Origin: Micavibrio_A sp964423095
GTDB taxonomy: Bacteria > Pseudomonadota > Alphaproteobacteria > Micavibrionales > Micavibrionaceae
NCBI GenBank assembly: GCA_964423095.1
Contig: CAYRDI010000001.1
Span: 1 to 64,000 of the forward strand
DNA: 64,000 bases
Direction: 5' to 3'
The notes under the pieces were generated by a model. The model was not told the DNA's origin and searched no databases. It was given only the letters and a program-made list of their open reading frames with translations. Positions 1 to 7,185 of the stretch are shown here, one piece after another. The number at the start of each line of letters is the position of its first letter. The first letter of the stretch is position 1. A program made the position numbers and the translations under genes.

Positions 1-37
1 CCCATGCAAGTGCGCTACCAGGCTGCGCCACACCCCG
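1..37 (-). tRNA. tRNA-Pro(GGG), 5' part only, cut by the window edge
   Basis: Read on the minus strand, the first 37 bases give the 5' half of a tRNA: acceptor strand CGGGGTG, TG at positions 8-9, D arm GCGC/GCGC with the AGCCTGGTA loop, then CTTGC, A, T and GGG. A seven-base anticodon loop following CTTGC places GGG directly after U33, so the anticodon is GGG (proline). C at position 1 and the D-loop GG are typical of bacterial tRNA-Pro. The 3' half lies to the left of the window. It was not in any protein frame and was found by eye. Confidence 0.88.
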
Positions 38-184
38 ACTGGAGGGGACAAATAACCTGTTTTGGGCGCGAGGTCAAACCGAAAGCGGCGTTGCGGGGTA
101 TTTTCCGCCCACCGTCGCCTTGCCATGAAATGGCCTCAAACGCCTATAAATATAATAAAAACAACCACCGAAAGGATTTCTCCG

Positions 185-562
185 ATGAAAAAATCACTGT
201 TCATGGCCGCCCTTGCGACCGTTCTGGCCTCCCCCGCCGCGATGGCGCAGGATGCCATGCCCGCCCATGATCATGCCGCGATGATGAAATCGATGGATGA
301 TGCTGCACCGGCCGATGTTTATGCCACCGCCATGGAAACGATGCACAAGGACATGATGGCCGTAAAAGCCACCGGCGATGCCGATGTTGATTTCGTGAAC
401 GGCATGATCCCGCACCATCAGGGCGCGGTGGACATGGCGAAAACCTTAAAGGAAAAAGGCAAGGATCCAGAACTGCAAAAAATGGCCGATGACATCATTG
501 TTGCGCAGGAAAAGGAAATCGCTTTTATGAAAGACTGGCTGGCCAGACACGAAAAGAAATAG
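185..562 (+). CDS. DUF305 family periplasmic protein
   Basis: A 125-residue protein with a cleavable signal peptide (MKKS, hydrophobic core, cleavage near AMA-QD around residue 21). The mature part has the DUF305 signature NGMIPHHQGAVDMAK and is rich in His and Met (PAHDHAAMM). Members of this family are small exported four-helix proteins often linked to copper or other metal handling, which would suit the His/Met content. The chosen ATG at 185 follows AAAGGA by eight bases; the longer frame opening further upstream has no signal peptide at its start. An AT-rich stretch at 145-156 could supply a -10 element. It stands alone, followed by an intrinsic terminator. The metal role is inferred from the family. 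Confidence 0.85.
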   Translation: MKKSLFMAALATVLASPAAMAQDAMPAHDHAAMMKSMDDAAPADVYATAMETMHKDMMAVKATGDADVDFVNGMIPHHQGAVDMAKTLKEKGKDPELQKMADDIIVAQEKEIAFMKDWLARHEKK

Positions 563-585
563 GTCGGCAAAAGACAACCAATAAA

Positions 586-613
586 AAAAGCCCCCGAACG
601 GGGGCTTTTGTTT
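586..613. terminator. Bidirectional intrinsic terminator
   Basis: AAAAGCCCCC, loop GAAC, GGGGGCTTTT: a ten-base-pair perfect hairpin with T-rich runs on both strands. It sits between the convergent DUF305 and merR genes and can serve both. Confidence 0.9.
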
Positions 614-632
614 TATTTCTTCAATCCTGCGA

Positions 633-1205
633 TTAACCGGCCTTGTCCAGAGCTTCCGCCGGAAACATCGCGCGAAGGGCTTTTAACTCCGTCAGCATAT
701 CTTCCAATGCGGAACGCTGGCGATCCGACAGGTTATATACTTTTCCCTGCGCCGGTTGCATCACAACGCGGCCTTCCACTTGCGCTTTGGGTTGTTGTTG
801 TACCACGGGAGCTTGTACCGTTGTTGCGACCTCTTCGGCCTCCACCTGCGCGGCGATCTGGTTCTTGCCCTGCCCTTTGAGCAGTTTTTGCACACCCTTG
901 ATGGTGTAACCTTCGGTGTAAAGCAGATGGTGGATATGCTTGAGCAAGGAAACATCTTCGGGGCGGTAATAGCGGCGACCGCCGCCACGTTTTAAAGGTT
1001 TCACTTGGGAAAATTTTGTTTCCCAGAAACGCAGAACATGTTGCGGAACGTCCAACTCGTCGGCCACTTCGGAAATGGTGCGGAACGCGCCTTGCGCTTT
1101 TTTCACCGTCTTGGCTTCGGCCTGCGGAGCCACCGGCGTTGCTTTTTGCGTGGCGTAGGACTCTTCTTGGTTAAACGATGGGTTCTGTGCGGCCAAATTG
1201 CTCAT
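633..1205 (-). CDS. MerR family transcriptional regulator
   Basis: A 190-residue protein. After a roughly 40-residue polar N-terminal extension, residues about 42-110 form a MerR-type winged helix (FRTISEVADELDVPQHVLRFWE, then RRYYRPEDVSLLKHIHHLLYTEGYTIKGVQKLL). The C-terminal part is Gln/Ala/Val rich and lacks the cysteines of metal-sensing MerR proteins. A MerR gene directly downstream of ihfA is the usual alphaproteobacterial arrangement, so this is the conserved ihfA-associated regulator whose ligand is not known. It follows ihfA by 42 bases and is probably co-transcribed from the ihfA promoter. Its end faces the terminator at 586-613. Confidence 0.88.
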   Translation of the reverse strand: MSNLAAQNPSFNQEESYATQKATPVAPQAEAKTVKKAQGAFRTISEVADELDVPQHVLRFWETKFSQVKPLKRGGGRRYYRPEDVSLLKHIHHLLYTEGYTIKGVQKLLKGQGKNQIAAQVEAEEVATTVQAPVVQQQPKAQVEGRVVMQPAQGKVYNLSDRQRSALEDMLTELKALRAMFPAEALDKAG

Positions 1206-1247
1206 CGGTCTACTTTCGAATTCAACAGGTTGTCAAAAAAGGGACCC

Positions 1248-1544
1248 CTACTCCCCTTTGCTGATCCTGTCTTTCAGAACATGGGAAGCTCTGAACACGA
1301 GAACGCGCCGGGGGGTAATCGGTACTTCAACGCCCGTTTTGGGGTTACGTCCGATCCTTTCACCTTTTTCGCGGATGGAAAAGCTCCCGAAGGAAGATAA
1401 CTTGACGTTTTCCCCAGAAATCAATGCGTTCATGACTTCATCTAAGACCTGTTCGACGAGGTCGGAGGATTCATTGCGGGAGAGGCCTACCTGTCCGTAA
1501 ACAGCCTCGGCGAGGTCTGCGCGGGTCAATGTGCGTTCGGTCAT
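1248..1544 (-). CDS. ihfA: Integration host factor subunit alpha
   Basis: A 98-residue HU/IHF fold DNA-bending protein that works as a heterodimer with IHF-beta in recombination, replication and transcription. The sequence opens MTERTLTRADLAEAVY, carries SSFGSFSIREKGERIGRNPKTG (the DNA-binding arm with the intercalating proline region) and ends normally at 98 residues. Position between fabH and a MerR gene is the standard alphaproteobacterial context. An AAAGGATGG Shine-Dalgarno lies just upstream of the ATG at 1544, and a strong promoter is visible at 1574-1602, so it can be expressed apart from plsX-fabH. Confidence 0.95.
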   Translation of the reverse strand: MTERTLTRADLAEAVYGQVGLSRNESSDLVEQVLDEVMNALISGENVKLSSFGSFSIREKGERIGRNPKTGVEVPITPRRVLVFRASHVLKDRISKGE

Positions 1545-1573
1545 GACGCCATCCTTTCTATTTGTATGCTTCC

Positions 1574-1602
1574 ATTGTAACCCTTTGAAAACAAAGGGTC
1601 AA
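1574..1602 (-). promoter_or_regulatory. Sigma70-type promoter of ihfA with a palindromic spacer
   Basis: On the minus strand: -35 TTGACC (1602-1597), a 17-base spacer, and -10 TACAAT (1579-1574). The spacer and its edges form the inverted repeat ACCCTTTG-TTTT-CAAAGGGT (1599-1580), which could be an operator or a weak hairpin. The spacing and hexamers are close to consensus. Confidence 0.7.
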
Positions 1603-1647
1603 CAAAAGATATAGAAATTATCCAATGAATGGAAAGGGTTAAGATTG

Positions 1648-1747
1648 NNNNNNNNNNNNNNNNNNNNNNNNNNNNNNNNNNNNNNNNNNNNNNNNNNNNN
1701 NNNNNNNNNNNNNNNNNNNNNNNNNNNNNNNNNNNNNNNNNNNNNNN
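1648..1747. other. Assembly gap (100 N) removing the fabH 3' end
   Basis: Exactly 100 N, a conventional placeholder for a gap of unknown length. The flanking FabH sequence stops within a few residues of the usual C-terminus, so the real missing coding part is small. Confidence 0.99.
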
Positions 1748-2712
1748 GCCGCACCCCAGGTCAGACCCCCGCCCATGGCTTCGAGGAGGAGCATCTGCCC
1801 CCGCTTGATCCGCCCGTCCCGCACGGCCTCATCGAGTGCGAGCGGAATGGTCGCGGCGGAGGTGTTGCCGTGGCGGTCGATCGTGACCACCACTTTTTCC
1901 ATGGGCATGTTCAGCTTCTTGGCCGTGGATTCAATAATGCGGATATTGGCCTGATGCGGCACCAGCCAGTCGATCTGGTCCGGGTGGATATGATTGTGCG
2001 CCAAAACCTCCCCCACGATATCGGCCTGATATTTCACGGCGTATTTGAAAACCTCGCGGCCTTCCATCTTGATATGGCCCGCCGTTTGCGTCGTCGATGG
2101 GCCGCCATCGGTATAAAGCAATTCGCGCCCTTCACCGTCCGCATATAAATGCGTGGAATGGATTCCCTGCCCGTCGATACCTTCGTCTTCGGGCGCATCG
2201 CGCGCTTCCAAAACAACCGCGCCCGCGCCGTCGGCAAACAACACGCACGTCGCACGGTCACTCCAATCGACGATCGAAGACATTTTTTCCGCACCGATGA
2301 CGAGCATCCGGCTCGCCATCCCCGTTTGGATAAACGCATTGGCGGTCGATAACGCATACACAAACCCCGTACACACCGCCTGCACATCGAACGCCGGGCA
2401 ATGCGGAATGCCAAGGGCCGCCTGAACCTTCACCGCAACGGACGGAAAGGTCGTATCGGGCGTCGTCGTGGCAACGATAATGCCGTTGATCTGATCCGGC
2501 GTTAATCCGGCCGATGCAATCGCACGCTCGGCGGCTTTGACCGCCATCGTAAACGTGCTTTCATGTTCGCCTGCAATGTGGCGTTCACGAATGCCGCTGC
2601 GCTGGACAATCCATTCATCGGTCGTATCCACCATCTTTTCCAGATCGGCATTGGTCAGGATTTTTTCCGGCAGATAGGAACCGGTGCCGGAAATATACGC
2701 TTTGCGGGTCAT
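1748..2712 (-). CDS. fabH: Beta-ketoacyl-ACP synthase III, 3' end missing in gap
   Basis: FabH condenses acetyl-CoA with malonyl-ACP to start fatty-acid synthesis in the cytoplasm. About 321 residues are readable. The triad is visible: Cys in DVQAVCTGFVYA (about residue 114), His in WLVPHQANIRI and Asn in DRHGNTSAATIPLAL. The sequence breaks off after GGGLTWGA, which in the family is a few residues from the end, so only a short tail and the stop are lost. The ATG overlaps the plsX stop (ATGA), indicating translational coupling. Extending the frame through the N run would be artificial. Confidence 0.95.
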
Positions 2713-3770
2713 GCGGATAACGTCTCGTTTTCTTTTTTGCCAAAGGCGCCCTGCGCCATCACTTCGGCGATTTCTTTTGCCACACGGACGTTGAAACCGT
2801 TCTTCACCAGATTGGCCGCAACAAGAATGGCGTTTTCTGTGCCGTCGATATTGCTGCTGCCGTGGCTTTTTACCGCCACACCGTCCAGCCCCAAAAACAT
2901 CCCGCCATTGTAACGGGACGGATCGAGCCGGTGCTTGAGCAGCTTCATCCCACCCGAGGCCAGCAAATAACCCAGCATCGAAAGGGGCGATGATTTAAAC
3001 GCGTCTTTTAAAAATTTCGAGGTGAGCTTCCCCACCCCTTCGGCGGTTTTCAGCGCGACGTTCCCCGTGAACCCGTCGGTGACCACGACATCGACGGTGC
3101 CCTTGGTAATATCGTTTCCTTCGATAAACCCTTTATACACGCCGTGAAATTTAACGGAACTTAAAGTGGCAGAGGCCGCGCGCACTTCCTCGTGGCCCTT
3201 CATATCTTCGGTGCCGACATTCAACAATCCCACGGTCGGGGCTTCAATCCCCAAAACCACGCGGGCGTAGGTGGCACCGAGCAGGGCGAACTGCACCAAC
3301 ACATCCGCATCGCATTCAAGGTTCGCGCCCAGATCCAACATCAGCGTCGCTTTGCCTTCCATATTCGGAAATGTGCTGGCGATGGCGGGGCGTTCTATTC
3401 CGGGCAGCGTTTTCAAAATCATTTTCGAAAGTGCCATCAACGCGCCCGTATTGCCGGCGGAAACCACGCTGCCTGCGCGCCCCTCTTTCACCGCTTCGAT
3501 GGCCAGACGCATGGATGTGTCCTTGCTCGCGCGGATGGCCGCGGACGGTTTGTCCGCACTCGAAATTTTCTTATCCGTATGAACAATGGTCGAAACGGTT
3601 TTTAGGGCGGGGTGTTTTGCCAACACGGGGGCAATCTGCGCCTCATCCCCGAAAAACAGGAAAGATACGCCCGGCACCTTTTCTAATGCCTGCGCCGCAC
3701 CCGGCACAATCACTTCGGGGCCAAAATCCCCGCCCATCGCATCGAGGGCTATAGTCTGGTTGAACGTCAT
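2709..3770 (-). CDS. plsX: Phosphate acyltransferase PlsX
   Basis: A 353-residue enzyme making acyl-phosphate from acyl-ACP, the donor for PlsY in phospholipid synthesis. Diagnostic segments are TIALDAMGGDFGPEVIVPGA at the start, SAGNTGALMA, RPAIASTFP, LDLGAN, LLNVGTEDMKGHE and VVTDGFTGNVALKTAEG. Length is normal for the family. It overlaps fabH by four bases and follows rpmF by 195 bases on the same strand, in the conserved rpmF-plsX-fabH order. Two inverted repeats lie in the rpmF-plsX spacer. Confidence 0.96.
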   Translation of the reverse strand: MTFNQTIALDAMGGDFGPEVIVPGAAQALEKVPGVSFLFFGDEAQIAPVLAKHPALKTVSTIVHTDKKISSADKPSAAIRASKDTSMRLAIEAVKEGRAGSVVSAGNTGALMALSKMILKTLPGIERPAIASTFPNMEGKATLMLDLGANLECDADVLVQFALLGATYARVVLGIEAPTVGLLNVGTEDMKGHEEVRAASATLSSVKFHGVYKGFIEGNDITKGTVDVVVTDGFTGNVALKTAEGVGKLTSKFLKDAFKSSPLSMLGYLLASGGMKLLKHRLDPSRYNGGMFLGLDGVAVKSHGSSNIDGTENAILVAANLVKNGFNVRVAKEIAEVMAQGAFGKKENETLSA

Positions 3771-3852
3771 GTGCTTATTTTTATCAAAGGCGTCTGTATC
3801 GCTCTGCCCATCGGGGCGTTCGGGGGAATGTTTGAACCGGACTTCGTTATAT

Positions 3853-3928
3853 CATCCTTTTTGCATCCGGCGAAAGGATGGACCGGAAAATCCATCCACA
3901 TACAATTTTCCCCGCCGGGGCGGGGAAA
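3853..3928 (-). other. Two hairpins in the rpmF-plsX spacer
   Basis: CATCCTTT/AAAGGATG (3853-3860 with 3873-3880) and TTTCCCCGCC/GGCGGGGAAA (3907-3916 with 3919-3928). Neither is followed by a T run on the minus strand, so they do not look like intrinsic terminators. They could be mRNA-stabilising or processing structures that set different levels for rpmF and plsX. Confidence 0.4.
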
Positions 3929-3965
3929 GAAAGGTATGAATAAACCCGATGGGGTCGGCTTATGC

Positions 3966-4145
3966 CTATTCGTTTGCTTCCAGAACTTGGCGTCCGCGGT
4001 ACATCCCGGTCTTCAGATCGACATGGTGACGGCGAACGGGCTCGCCGGATTTGGCGTCCTCGCTCCAGTTGGTGGCGGTCAGCGCATGGTGCGAACGACG
4101 CATGTTGCGCTTGGATTTGCTGGTTTTTCTCTTTGGTACAGCCAT
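3966..4145 (-). CDS. rpmF: 50S ribosomal protein L32
   Basis: A 59-residue basic protein missed by a simple ORF length cut-off. It begins MAVPKRKTSKSKRNMRRSHH, the conserved L32 N-terminus, and continues to EANE before TAG. It lacks the zinc-binding cysteines seen in some L32 proteins. AAAGGA lies ten bases before the ATG at 4145. Position upstream of plsX-fabH is the classic arrangement, coupling ribosome and lipid synthesis. Confidence 0.96.
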   Translation of the reverse strand: MAVPKRKTSKSKRNMRRSHHALTATNWSEDAKSGEPVRRHHVDLKTGMYRGRQVLEANE

Positions 4146-4178
4146 GATTTTGGTCCTTTATCTCGAATTCCGGTGCCC

Positions 4179-4207
4179 GTGATACCCAAATCCACGGCCC
4201 GATGCAA
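4179..4207 (-). promoter_or_regulatory. Candidate rpmF promoter
   Basis: Minus-strand TTGCAT (4207-4202), 17-base spacer, TATCAC (4184-4179). It lies about 35 bases before the rpmF start and would restart transcription after the inserted TPR-like gene separates rpmF from DUF177. Confidence 0.4.
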
Positions 4208-4289
4208 GAAATTAATGACTTTAACCGTTTTTTACCGCCCGCCCCGAAAAACCTTGCCCAAAAGATGGAAAATCGGTAAAACATGCATT

Positions 4290-5261
4290 ATGTCAAAGAA
4301 TAACTTTTTACGCAGTGGCCGTGAACGTACTAAAAAGGACCTTCCCTATGTCCGGCTGGAACAAGCGGCACGCCGCTTTGCCGCACAACGTATTGATGAT
4401 GGCAAAAATCTTGCTCAAGCTGCAATAGACCTGAGCAAATATGCCGCAACGCCCGTAGGAATTTACTCCAAAGCCATAGATCTTTTGGTTGCCCACGATC
4501 AGGAAGAAGCGGCCGGGCAGATATTGCAAAAAGGGCTCGCTCTCTTTCCGGATGACAGATACTTGCAAATCCAGCAAACGCGATTCCTCTTGAGACGACA
4601 GGAGGTCACGGCGGCCACGCAAAACGCCCAAAGAGTACTGGAAAATTTTCCAGATGACCCTCTGGCAAAGGTTTCTCTGGCAAACTGTTACATGGCAGAT
4701 GAAAAAACGCCGGAAGCGATCGGCCTTTTGGAACCGCTTTATACAGCGGGTATAAAAACAACTTCTGTCACAGGAGCATTGGCAAGTGCTTATGTCCTGA
4801 TGAAAAACCGCAAGAAGTTTGAAACGCTTGTTCCAGAGACAAGAGAAAGTGCGCGCCTGATCTTTAACAAAGCAAGTCTTTGCTATATTGAAGGCGATAC
4901 AAGAAAAGCACATGAACTCCTGAAGCCACTCTTGCGCACAGCAAGGGCATACCCGAACACAATCGGCCTCTATCTTGCATGCATTGATGAAGCAAACCCC
5001 CTGTTTGATGCGCTTCGCCGGAGCGTTGATGAAAAGATATTTGAACGTGCCCTGACTTTGCGCAAACAATGGCTTGAAAATCCGGTTCGGGCAGCAACTT
5101 TGAGCCAGCCTTTCTTTTACGCATCCTCTCAAACGATGTGGGCTGAAGGTGCCTACCCCGCCTCCACTCAAGATAGAAAAGCGACAGGTGCCACAGCAGG
5201 AGAAACCCCGGTCTCAGTGCGTGGTCATCGCGTTGGCAAGCCCGGATTCCCGGACAGATAA
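4290..5261 (+). CDS. TPR-like repeat protein of unknown function
   Basis: A 323-residue, mostly helical cytoplasmic protein with no signal peptide. The middle (about residues 55-235) reads as degenerate tetratricopeptide-type helical hairpins (AAGQILQKGLALFPDDRYLQIQQTRFLL, then VLENFPDDPLAKVSLANCYMADEKTPEAIGLLEPL, then CYIEGDTRKAHELLKPLLRTA). The last 50 residues look disordered. The ATG at 4290 is preferred; the longer frame begins inside plsX-proximal DNA and runs antisense to rpmF. It lies on the opposite strand inside a block that is otherwise contiguous in alphaproteobacteria, and its codons are AT-richer than its neighbours, both suggesting insertion. Partner and process are unknown. 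Confidence 0.65.
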   Translation: MSKNNFLRSGRERTKKDLPYVRLEQAARRFAAQRIDDGKNLAQAAIDLSKYAATPVGIYSKAIDLLVAHDQEEAAGQILQKGLALFPDDRYLQIQQTRFLLRRQEVTAATQNAQRVLENFPDDPLAKVSLANCYMADEKTPEAIGLLEPLYTAGIKTTSVTGALASAYVLMKNRKKFETLVPETRESARLIFNKASLCYIEGDTRKAHELLKPLLRTARAYPNTIGLYLACIDEANPLFDALRRSVDEKIFERALTLRKQWLENPVRAATLSQPFFYASSQTMWAEGAYPASTQDRKATGATAGETPVSVRGHRVGKPGFPDR

Positions 5262-5273
5262 TTCTACCGCTCT

Positions 5274-5302
5274 TTGACAAAACAGCGATTTTGTACTAAT
5301 AA
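5274..5302 (+). promoter_or_regulatory. Consensus-like promoter pointing toward the 3' end of the DUF177 gene
   Basis: TTGACA (5274-5279), 17-base spacer, TAATAA (5297-5302), with further AT-rich TATAAG. This is one of the best -35/-10 pairs in the window. No protein gene starts downstream on this strand, so it would make an antisense or small RNA if active. Confidence 0.45.
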
Positions 5303-5460
5303 TATAAGCGTTATGTGCGGGTTTTTTGTCTGCTGCCGCATGCTCGAAAAATGTGGATCAACTCCACCAACATTTACCAAATCGGCACGATGATAAAAAA
5401 TCGCCCGAAAAAATCCGGTGCAACTCAAGCAACATTAAGAATTGGCTGCGGAAGAATCCT

Positions 5461-6057
5461 CTACCGCTTCTCTTTCCAATCCTTCAACGCCTCGAACGGG
5501 TTTTTGCGGATCGCCGCGCCCGCGCCATCTTTTTCCGGCTGCGGCCCCGCAACGAACTCCCCGCTCACGCCGTCCGCATGCGGATACGGATCAAGGAACA
5601 ACGATAAATATTGCGTCGCCAATTCACCGACATCGACTCTTCCGCCGATAATCGGTTCCGGATCAACGCTTTCTTCCATCACTTCCATTTCGGTATGGCC
5701 TTTCTTGGCCTCGCGTTCGTTGCGCGCCTTGGCAAAGGATACGGCGTTGTTTTTATCGCCAAACCATCCTTCGAACTCCTCCTCGATGCGGTTTTTTACG
5801 GGGACCAGCGAAACGACACAGCTTTGCGTGACATCGGCGCGGATCGTTCCCATCGCCTGTACTACGCCGCCGCCGACACGTTGCAATGTGATGCTCGCCT
5901 CTGCCATTTCAACGGAAACAATGCCAAGCCGGCGGGCCAAATCTCCCCGCTCTTCATCCGAAGCCGTAAACGTAAATGTCTTCGGACCGCGCTCCAGATC
6001 TTCCACATCCACCAGATACGACCATTCCGATTTTTCATGCGAATACTGCTTAGGCAT
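5461..6057 (-). CDS. DUF177 (YceD) family protein
   Basis: A 198-residue protein starting MPKQYSHEKSEWSYLVDVEDLE. The family is the large-subunit-ribosome/23S-accumulation-linked YceD group that nearly always sits upstream of rpmF. The conserved core is VSVEMAEASITLQRVGGGVVQAMGTIRADVTQSCVVSLVPV with the LD-P segment LSLFLDPYPH near the C-terminus. Its ATG overlaps the stop of the upstream chaperone gene by eight bases (ATGCCTAA), so the two are translationally coupled. A start 14 codons upstream is possible but would lie inside the chaperone gene. The usual adjacency to rpmF is interrupted by the TPR-like gene. Confidence 0.85.
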   Translation of the reverse strand: MPKQYSHEKSEWSYLVDVEDLERGPKTFTFTASDEERGDLARRLGIVSVEMAEASITLQRVGGGVVQAMGTIRADVTQSCVVSLVPVKNRIEEEFEGWFGDKNNAVSFAKARNEREAKKGHTEMEVMEESVDPEPIIGGRVDVGELATQYLSLFLDPYPHADGVSGEFVAGPQPEKDGAGAAIRKNPFEALKDWKEKR

Positions 6058-6643
6058 AGGCTCTTTCCTCTTTTCCTTCGGACGGTTTTGCGGGCGCAAT
6101 CATCGCCGGATCGGGAAACCGTACCTGTGCGGATTCAAACGCCGTCAACGGCAAGGGTTCCAGCATTCCGTGACAGGCCAGAACATACGCCGCCACCATC
6201 GGCGTGGCGGGGGGAATCGCCTCCCCATCCTGCCGGAACAAATTACGGACAATCGCCAGTTCCAGCGCGGCCCCCTCCGGTTCCGCCAAAGCGGCGGCGT
6301 AAGCATGGGCGCGGCCATTATACGCCTTCATCATCTTTTGCATCCGTTTGGACAGGCCCACATCCCCAACCCCCACTTCGCGAAGGTCGATGGCAATCCG
6401 CCGGAACATGGCATCGAATAAAGCCTGTGACATCCGCCGCCCTTCGTCCCCCAGGGCCGACAGGCGCAAATTCATCAGAATCACATGCAAGGAAATCAGG
6501 TCAAACCTGCCGTCCATCGTGTCGGAAATCCCCCAACCGGTATAAAAAACCGGTCGTCTGGACTGCTCCATGGCCAACTGGTATAGTTCCTGCGCGCTGT
6601 GGCGGCGGGCCGCCCTTTGTTTGAACCACGTAAAAAGCATCAT
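6050..6643 (-). CDS. Ubiquinol-cytochrome c chaperone (CBP3/UQCC1-type)
   Basis: A 197-residue protein with the CBP3-like core: LYQLAMEQSRRPVFYTGWGISDTMDGRFDLISLHVILMNLRL, followed by QALFDAMFRRIAIDLREVGVGDVGLSKRMQKMMKAYNGRAHAY. In mitochondria and alphaproteobacteria such proteins help assemble the cytochrome bc1 complex. Gene order bamE (divergent), this gene, DUF177 is conserved in alphaproteobacteria and supports the call. The start at 6643 (ATGATG) follows GAAGAAAG; extension upstream would run into the bamE promoter region. Assembly role is from the family. Confidence 0.85.
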   Translation of the reverse strand: MMLFTWFKQRAARRHSAQELYQLAMEQSRRPVFYTGWGISDTMDGRFDLISLHVILMNLRLSALGDEGRRMSQALFDAMFRRIAIDLREVGVGDVGLSKRMQKMMKAYNGRAHAYAAALAEPEGAALELAIVRNLFRQDGEAIPPATPMVAAYVLACHGMLEPLPLTAFESAQVRFPDPAMIAPAKPSEGKEERAYA

Positions 6644-6707
6644 ACTTTCTTCACAAATCGGGGTTTGTATGGACGCAACTATAGAATTTTTTCTGGATTT
6701 GTAAAAC

Positions 6708-7184
6708 ATGAAGACTTTTGGACCGACACTTTCCGCCCTTGCCCTGCTCGCCATTCTGGCTGGAACGGCCGCCTGTACGCCGACCGAAGCCGTCCGCGGC
6801 AATATGGTCGAAGATTACCGGATGAAGGAAATCGTCCCGGGGGTCAGCAGCCGGACCAACGTGCTCCAATCGCTTGGCTCCCCATCTACCCACGCGCCGT
6901 TCGATGACAATGTCTGGTATTACATCGGCGAAAAAACTGAACAGACCGGTATTTTCGACCCCAAGGTGGTGGACAAGAAAATCGTCGTCGTCGCATTTAA
7001 TGACGATGGAATCGTCGAAGACATCCAGAACGTGAACGCAGGCGATATTGATGTTCCTTACGTCCGCCGCAAAACCCCGACCAGCGGCAATGACATCACC
7101 GTCCTGCAACAACTGCTTGGCAATGTCGGACGGTTTAACAAAGCCAAGGAAAATGCCGCCACCACCGCCGGCGGTGGTCCGTAA
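6708..7184 (+). CDS. bamE: Outer-membrane assembly lipoprotein BamE (SmpA/OmlA)
   Basis: A 158-residue lipoprotein: basic N-terminus, hydrophobic segment and lipidation Cys in LAGTAACTP (Cys about 23). The BamE core is VPGVSSRTNVLQSLGSPSTHAPFDDNVWYYIGEKTEQ, with the VVVAFNDDGIVEDIQ strand. It belongs to the BAM complex that folds outer-membrane beta-barrels. The alphaproteobacterial extension after about residue 110 ends in a Thr/Gly/Ala tail. It is divergent from the CBP3-type gene with 64 bases between, and its stop lies one base from the convergent gene at 7186. Confidence 0.93.
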   Translation: MKTFGPTLSALALLAILAGTAACTPTEAVRGNMVEDYRMKEIVPGVSSRTNVLQSLGSPSTHAPFDDNVWYYIGEKTEQTGIFDPKVVDKKIVVVAFNDDGIVEDIQNVNAGDIDVPYVRRKTPTSGNDITVLQQLLGNVGRFNKAKENAATTAGGGP

Positions 7185-7185
7185 T

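Noticed and set aside
1639..1747. FabH reading through the N run to a stop at 1639
   Set aside because: The translated X residues are artificial; the family ends a few residues after the gap begins.
3771..4289. Upstream extension of the TPR-like frame to a 496-residue protein
   Set aside because: The extra part runs antisense to rpmF and through its promoter and is low-complexity; the repeat domain starts after ATG 4290.
4308..5171. Minus-strand frame opposite the TPR-like gene
   Set aside because: Cys-rich composition without family features; the plus frame reads as helical repeats.
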